In this document: positions 6,579 through 7,952 of the stretch, in pieces
Position numbering within the stretch: position 1 is the first letter of the stretch
How the letters are laid out: each line of letters starts with the position of its first letter
DNA from: Candidatus Omnitrophota bacterium
Lineage (GTDB): Bacteria > Omnitrophota > Gorgyraeia > Pluralincolimonadales > Pluralincolimonadaceae
Reading direction: 5' to 3'
NCBI GenBank assembly: GCA_028715315.1
Contig: JAQUSA010000040.1
Location: 1-7,952, forward strand
Length of the DNA stretch: 7,952 nucleotides
Translations under genes and position numbers: made by a program
Notes under the pieces: generated by a model
Databases searched by the model: none
Told to the model about the DNA's origin: nothing
What the model saw: the letters and a program-made list of their open reading frames with translations, nothing else

Positions 6579-7351
6579 TTATTCTTTTTCATCCATTTGC
6601 TGCCCTTGCCTGTCACCCACTTGCTGCCTTCGTCTTTATTCAATTCTTTCTTTGGAAATCCTGAAGGCTTCTCTCCCGACGCAGGGCCCACAAGCGTGGC
6701 GACCATCTCATAGCCGCCCTTGTCCCCGGGAACCTTGGTCATCACTATCAATTTCTTCCCCCAGAACTCGCGCATGGGCATTATGACCTTCCCGTTCATC
6801 ATCACCTGGTCGACCACGTTCTTGGGGACGTATTCCATCGGGTTCGTTATTATTATAACGTGGAACGGCGCGCGTTCGATCCAGCCTGCCTGGAGATTTC
6901 CCGCCCTGATTTTAATATTGCCGTATCCGAGGGTTCCGAGCCTCTTCTCCGCCCCGGCAGCGAGTTTCTCGGAGACGTCGACGCAGTATATCTCCCGCGC
7001 GAGCCCGGAAAAAACGGCCGCCTGGTATCCCGCCTCAACCCCTATTATGAGGACCCTCTCGTCGCCCTTGAACCCTGCCATCTTCGCGATAAGGGCCGTG
7101 AAATACGCCGGGGGCACCGCCTCATCGTCCCCCACCGGAAGGGATATGTCTTCGTACGCGTATTCCCCCATCCCGTCGGGGACGAATTTATGCCGCTCCG
7201 TCTTCCCGATGGCGTCGAGTATCTTCCGGTCCTTTATACCGCGGGACATGACCTGCGTATCTACCATCATCTTGCGTTCTCGCGCATAGTCCTCCGCGAA
7301 AGCGCACGGCAGCAGCATCAATGTGACCATGACGGCGGCAATGTTCTTCAT
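6575..7351 (-). CDS. Exported PCMT-fold protein with eroded SAM-binding motif
   Basis: A 258-residue protein aligned by eye with protein-L-isoaspartate O-methyltransferase (Pcm). Family landmarks remain: SRGIKDRKILDAI (residues 36-48), HKFVP (54-58), AYEDISLPVGDDE (65-77), AGYQAAV (107-113), LGYGNIKIRAG (141-151) and the GW / APFHVIIIT stretch (156-169). However, key positions have changed: the GTGSG glycine loop reads GVEAG (104-108), the ISQP active-site segment reads AVPP (78-81), and GDG reads GNL (151-153). Residues 1-19 form a signal peptide (LPCAFA then ED), so the protein should leave the cytosol, where SAM is found. Signal-bearing PCMT homologues are known, but the combined erosion suggests a non-catalytic or repurposed fold. 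The tail from 222 on is Lys-rich with a GSKW repeat. Both ends are ATGA overlaps, coupling it to the M23 and the hydrolase-barrel genes. Confidence 0.85.
   Translation of the reverse strand: MKNIAAVMVTLMLLPCAFAEDYARERKMMVDTQVMSRGIKDRKILDAIGKTERHKFVPDGMGEYAYEDISLPVGDDEAVPPAYFTALIAKMAGFKGDERVLIIGVEAGYQAAVFSGLAREIYCVDVSEKLAAGAEKRLGTLGYGNIKIRAGNLQAGWIERAPFHVIIITNPMEYVPKNVVDQVMMNGKVIMPMREFWGKKLIVMTKVPGDKGGYEMVATLVGPASGEKPSGFPKKELNKDEGSKWVTGKGSKWMKKNK
6593..6628 (-). repeat. Short in-frame tandem repeat encoding GSKW twice
   Basis: Two 12-base copies, 6593-6604 and 6617-6628, differ at one base and are spaced with a 24-base (eight-codon) period inside the 3' end of the PCMT-like gene. They encode Gly-Ser-Lys-Trp at residues 242-245 and 250-253 within a Lys-rich tail. 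This is too short to be a mobile or structural DNA repeat and is best read as a protein-level duplication. Confidence 0.7.
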
Positions 7352-7878
7352 TTCACCTGCATATATCCGGCGCCCGGGTCGACCGGCTCATCATCGATCC
7401 ATAATTCGAAATGGAGATGCGCGACCATGCAAGGGTTCCACGCGTTGCCGGTCTTGCCTACTTCTCCTATTATATCACCTCTTTTGACCTTTTCCCCGCG
7501 GGCGTCGACAAAGGTCTTCGAAAGGTGGCCGTACACCGTCCTTGTGCCGTCGATATGCCGGATCGTCACATATTTTCCCATTCCCCTGCTGCTCTTCGAG
7601 ACCGCCAGGCCCGACTTCCCGGCCCTCACCGGCGTACCGACCGGCGCTGCGAGGTCGATGCCAAGGTGCAGCCTTCCGCCGTTGCGTTTCGCTCCGAAGG
7701 TGCCGTCGCCGTAACCGTCGCTGCGTATCTTAGCGTCAGAGGTCGCGACCGGCAGGACGAACTTCGGCTCCATCAGATGGAACAGCAATACCTGTGCCGG
7801 TTTATACAACAAGACTACAACGGCCATGAGCGCCGCCAGGGCCAGTATTGTCTTTATCCTTTTTATTATGCCCCTCAT
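7348..7878 (-). CDS. Membrane-anchored M23 (LytM-type) peptidoglycan endopeptidase
   Basis: A 176-residue protein with a Lys/Arg-rich start and one hydrophobic helix (about residues 9-25) followed directly by an M23 zinc peptidase domain, so it should be anchored in the inner membrane and act in the periplasm on peptide cross-links. The catalytic set is intact: HLGID (His71, Asp75), YGHLS (His118) and HLHFE (His154, His156), by family analogy zinc ligands His71, Asp75 and His156. This separates it from degenerate LytM activators such as EnvC and NlpD. It lacks LysM or coiled-coil regions, so it is a minimal enzyme. I chose the ATG at 7878 because it overlaps the upstream stop as ATGA, like most junctions here, and has a G-rich ribosome binding site (GGCGGGGGG). 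An in-frame TTG at 7905 would add nine residues and is less likely. Substrate bond specificity cannot be read. Confidence 0.92.
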   Translation of the reverse strand: MRGIIKRIKTILALAALMAVVVLLYKPAQVLLFHLMEPKFVLPVATSDAKIRSDGYGDGTFGAKRNGGRLHLGIDLAAPVGTPVRAGKSGLAVSKSSRGMGKYVTIRHIDGTRTVYGHLSKTFVDARGEKVKRGDIIGEVGKTGNAWNPCMVAHLHFELWIDDEPVDPGAGYMQVK

Positions 7879-7952
7879 CTGCCCCCCGCCTTTTTTACGG
7901 CCCAATCGTATATGCGGTCCATTATCTCTTCCCGCCTTGTCTCCCTCAGCAA
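7875..7952 (-). CDS. C-terminal fragment of an unidentified protein
   Basis: An open frame enters from the right edge and ends at TGA (7877-7875), overlapping the M23 ATG as ATGA. It encodes 25 residues, charged and helical in character, including the segment REEIMDRIYDWAVKK near the end. The stop/start overlap, identical to the other junctions, and the sensible amphipathic helix support a real gene end. The tail is loosely reminiscent of the last helix of alpha/beta-hydrolases, but 25 residues are too few to assign a family. Confidence 0.7.
   Translation of the reverse strand: MLRETRREEIMDRIYDWAVKKAGGR

Noticed and set aside
5346..6713. A 455-codon open frame on the plus strand, antisense to the hydrolase-barrel gene
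   Set aside because: It is a shadow of the opposite strand: it covers a well-conserved signal peptide, hydrolase triad and barrel on the minus strand, its composition is Arg/Ala/Leu-rich without family motifs, and no ribosome binding site or domain supports it.
6860..7714. A 284-codon plus-strand open frame across the PCMT-like and M23 genes
   Set aside because: It is antisense to clear HxxxD/HxH and PCMT motifs and lacks motifs of its own.
7879..7905. TTG start for the M23 peptidase at 7905
   Set aside because: The ATG at 7878 overlaps the preceding stop as ATGA, the rule in this operon, and has a G-rich ribosome binding site; the TTG adds nine residues encoded within the upstream gene.

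Overview
The window is a densely packed, single-direction gene block: every supported gene lies on the minus strand, so transcription runs from base 7952 towards base 1. It holds eight complete genes plus a fragment at each end. Seven of the nine junctions are one- to four-base stop/start overlaps (ATGA, GTGA or TAATG) or a short overlap of 26 bases. The remaining two are gaps of about 20 bases, each with a perfect AGGAGG ribosome binding site. There is no gene-free stretch over 300 bases, and I see no terminator, RNA gene, mobile element or CRISPR. This looks like the interior of a long operon or a tightly coupled superoperon.

The organism is a diderm (Gram-negative-type) bacterium: one product ends in an Omp85/BamA-type outer membrane barrel and several carry signal peptides. 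The DNA is moderately GC-rich by eye, yet Ile is very often encoded by ATA. Two 8-Cys ferredoxin-type proteins suggest an anaerobic or microaerophilic lifestyle. An uncultured lineage such as Omnitrophota would fit, but this is a low-confidence guess from gene content and style, not a demonstrated placement.

Layout in transcription order. (1) 7952-7875: C-terminal 25 residues of an unidentified protein. (2) 7878-7348: membrane-anchored M23 peptidoglycan endopeptidase. (3) 7351-6575: exported protein of the isoaspartate methyltransferase (PCMT) fold whose SAM-binding loop is eroded. (4) 6578-4650: a signal-peptide alpha/beta-hydrolase fused directly to an Omp85 barrel, the most unusual gene here. 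(5) 4650-4015: PgeF-family peptidoglycan editing factor. (6) 3994-3503: YfcE/MJ0936-type metallophosphoesterase. (7) 3506-2433: DUF362 protein with two ferredoxin clusters. (8) 2436-1663: SurE nucleotidase. (9) 1688-1008: short QueG-like double-cluster ferredoxin protein. (10) 985-455: DUF4416 protein. (11) 458-1: N-terminal membrane domain of a Ste24-type M48 peptidase.

The first half of the operon (genes 2-5) is an envelope module: peptidoglycan cleavage, an exported PCMT-like protein, a probable outer-membrane-tethered hydrolase and peptidoglycan quality control. The second half (genes 6-10) is cytosolic: phosphoesterase, nucleotidase and iron-sulfur redox proteins. The M23, PCMT and SurE families are the same three families encoded side by side in Escherichia coli (surE-pcm-nlpD), here in the opposite order and separated by four inserted genes, which hints at an old stress or repair association.
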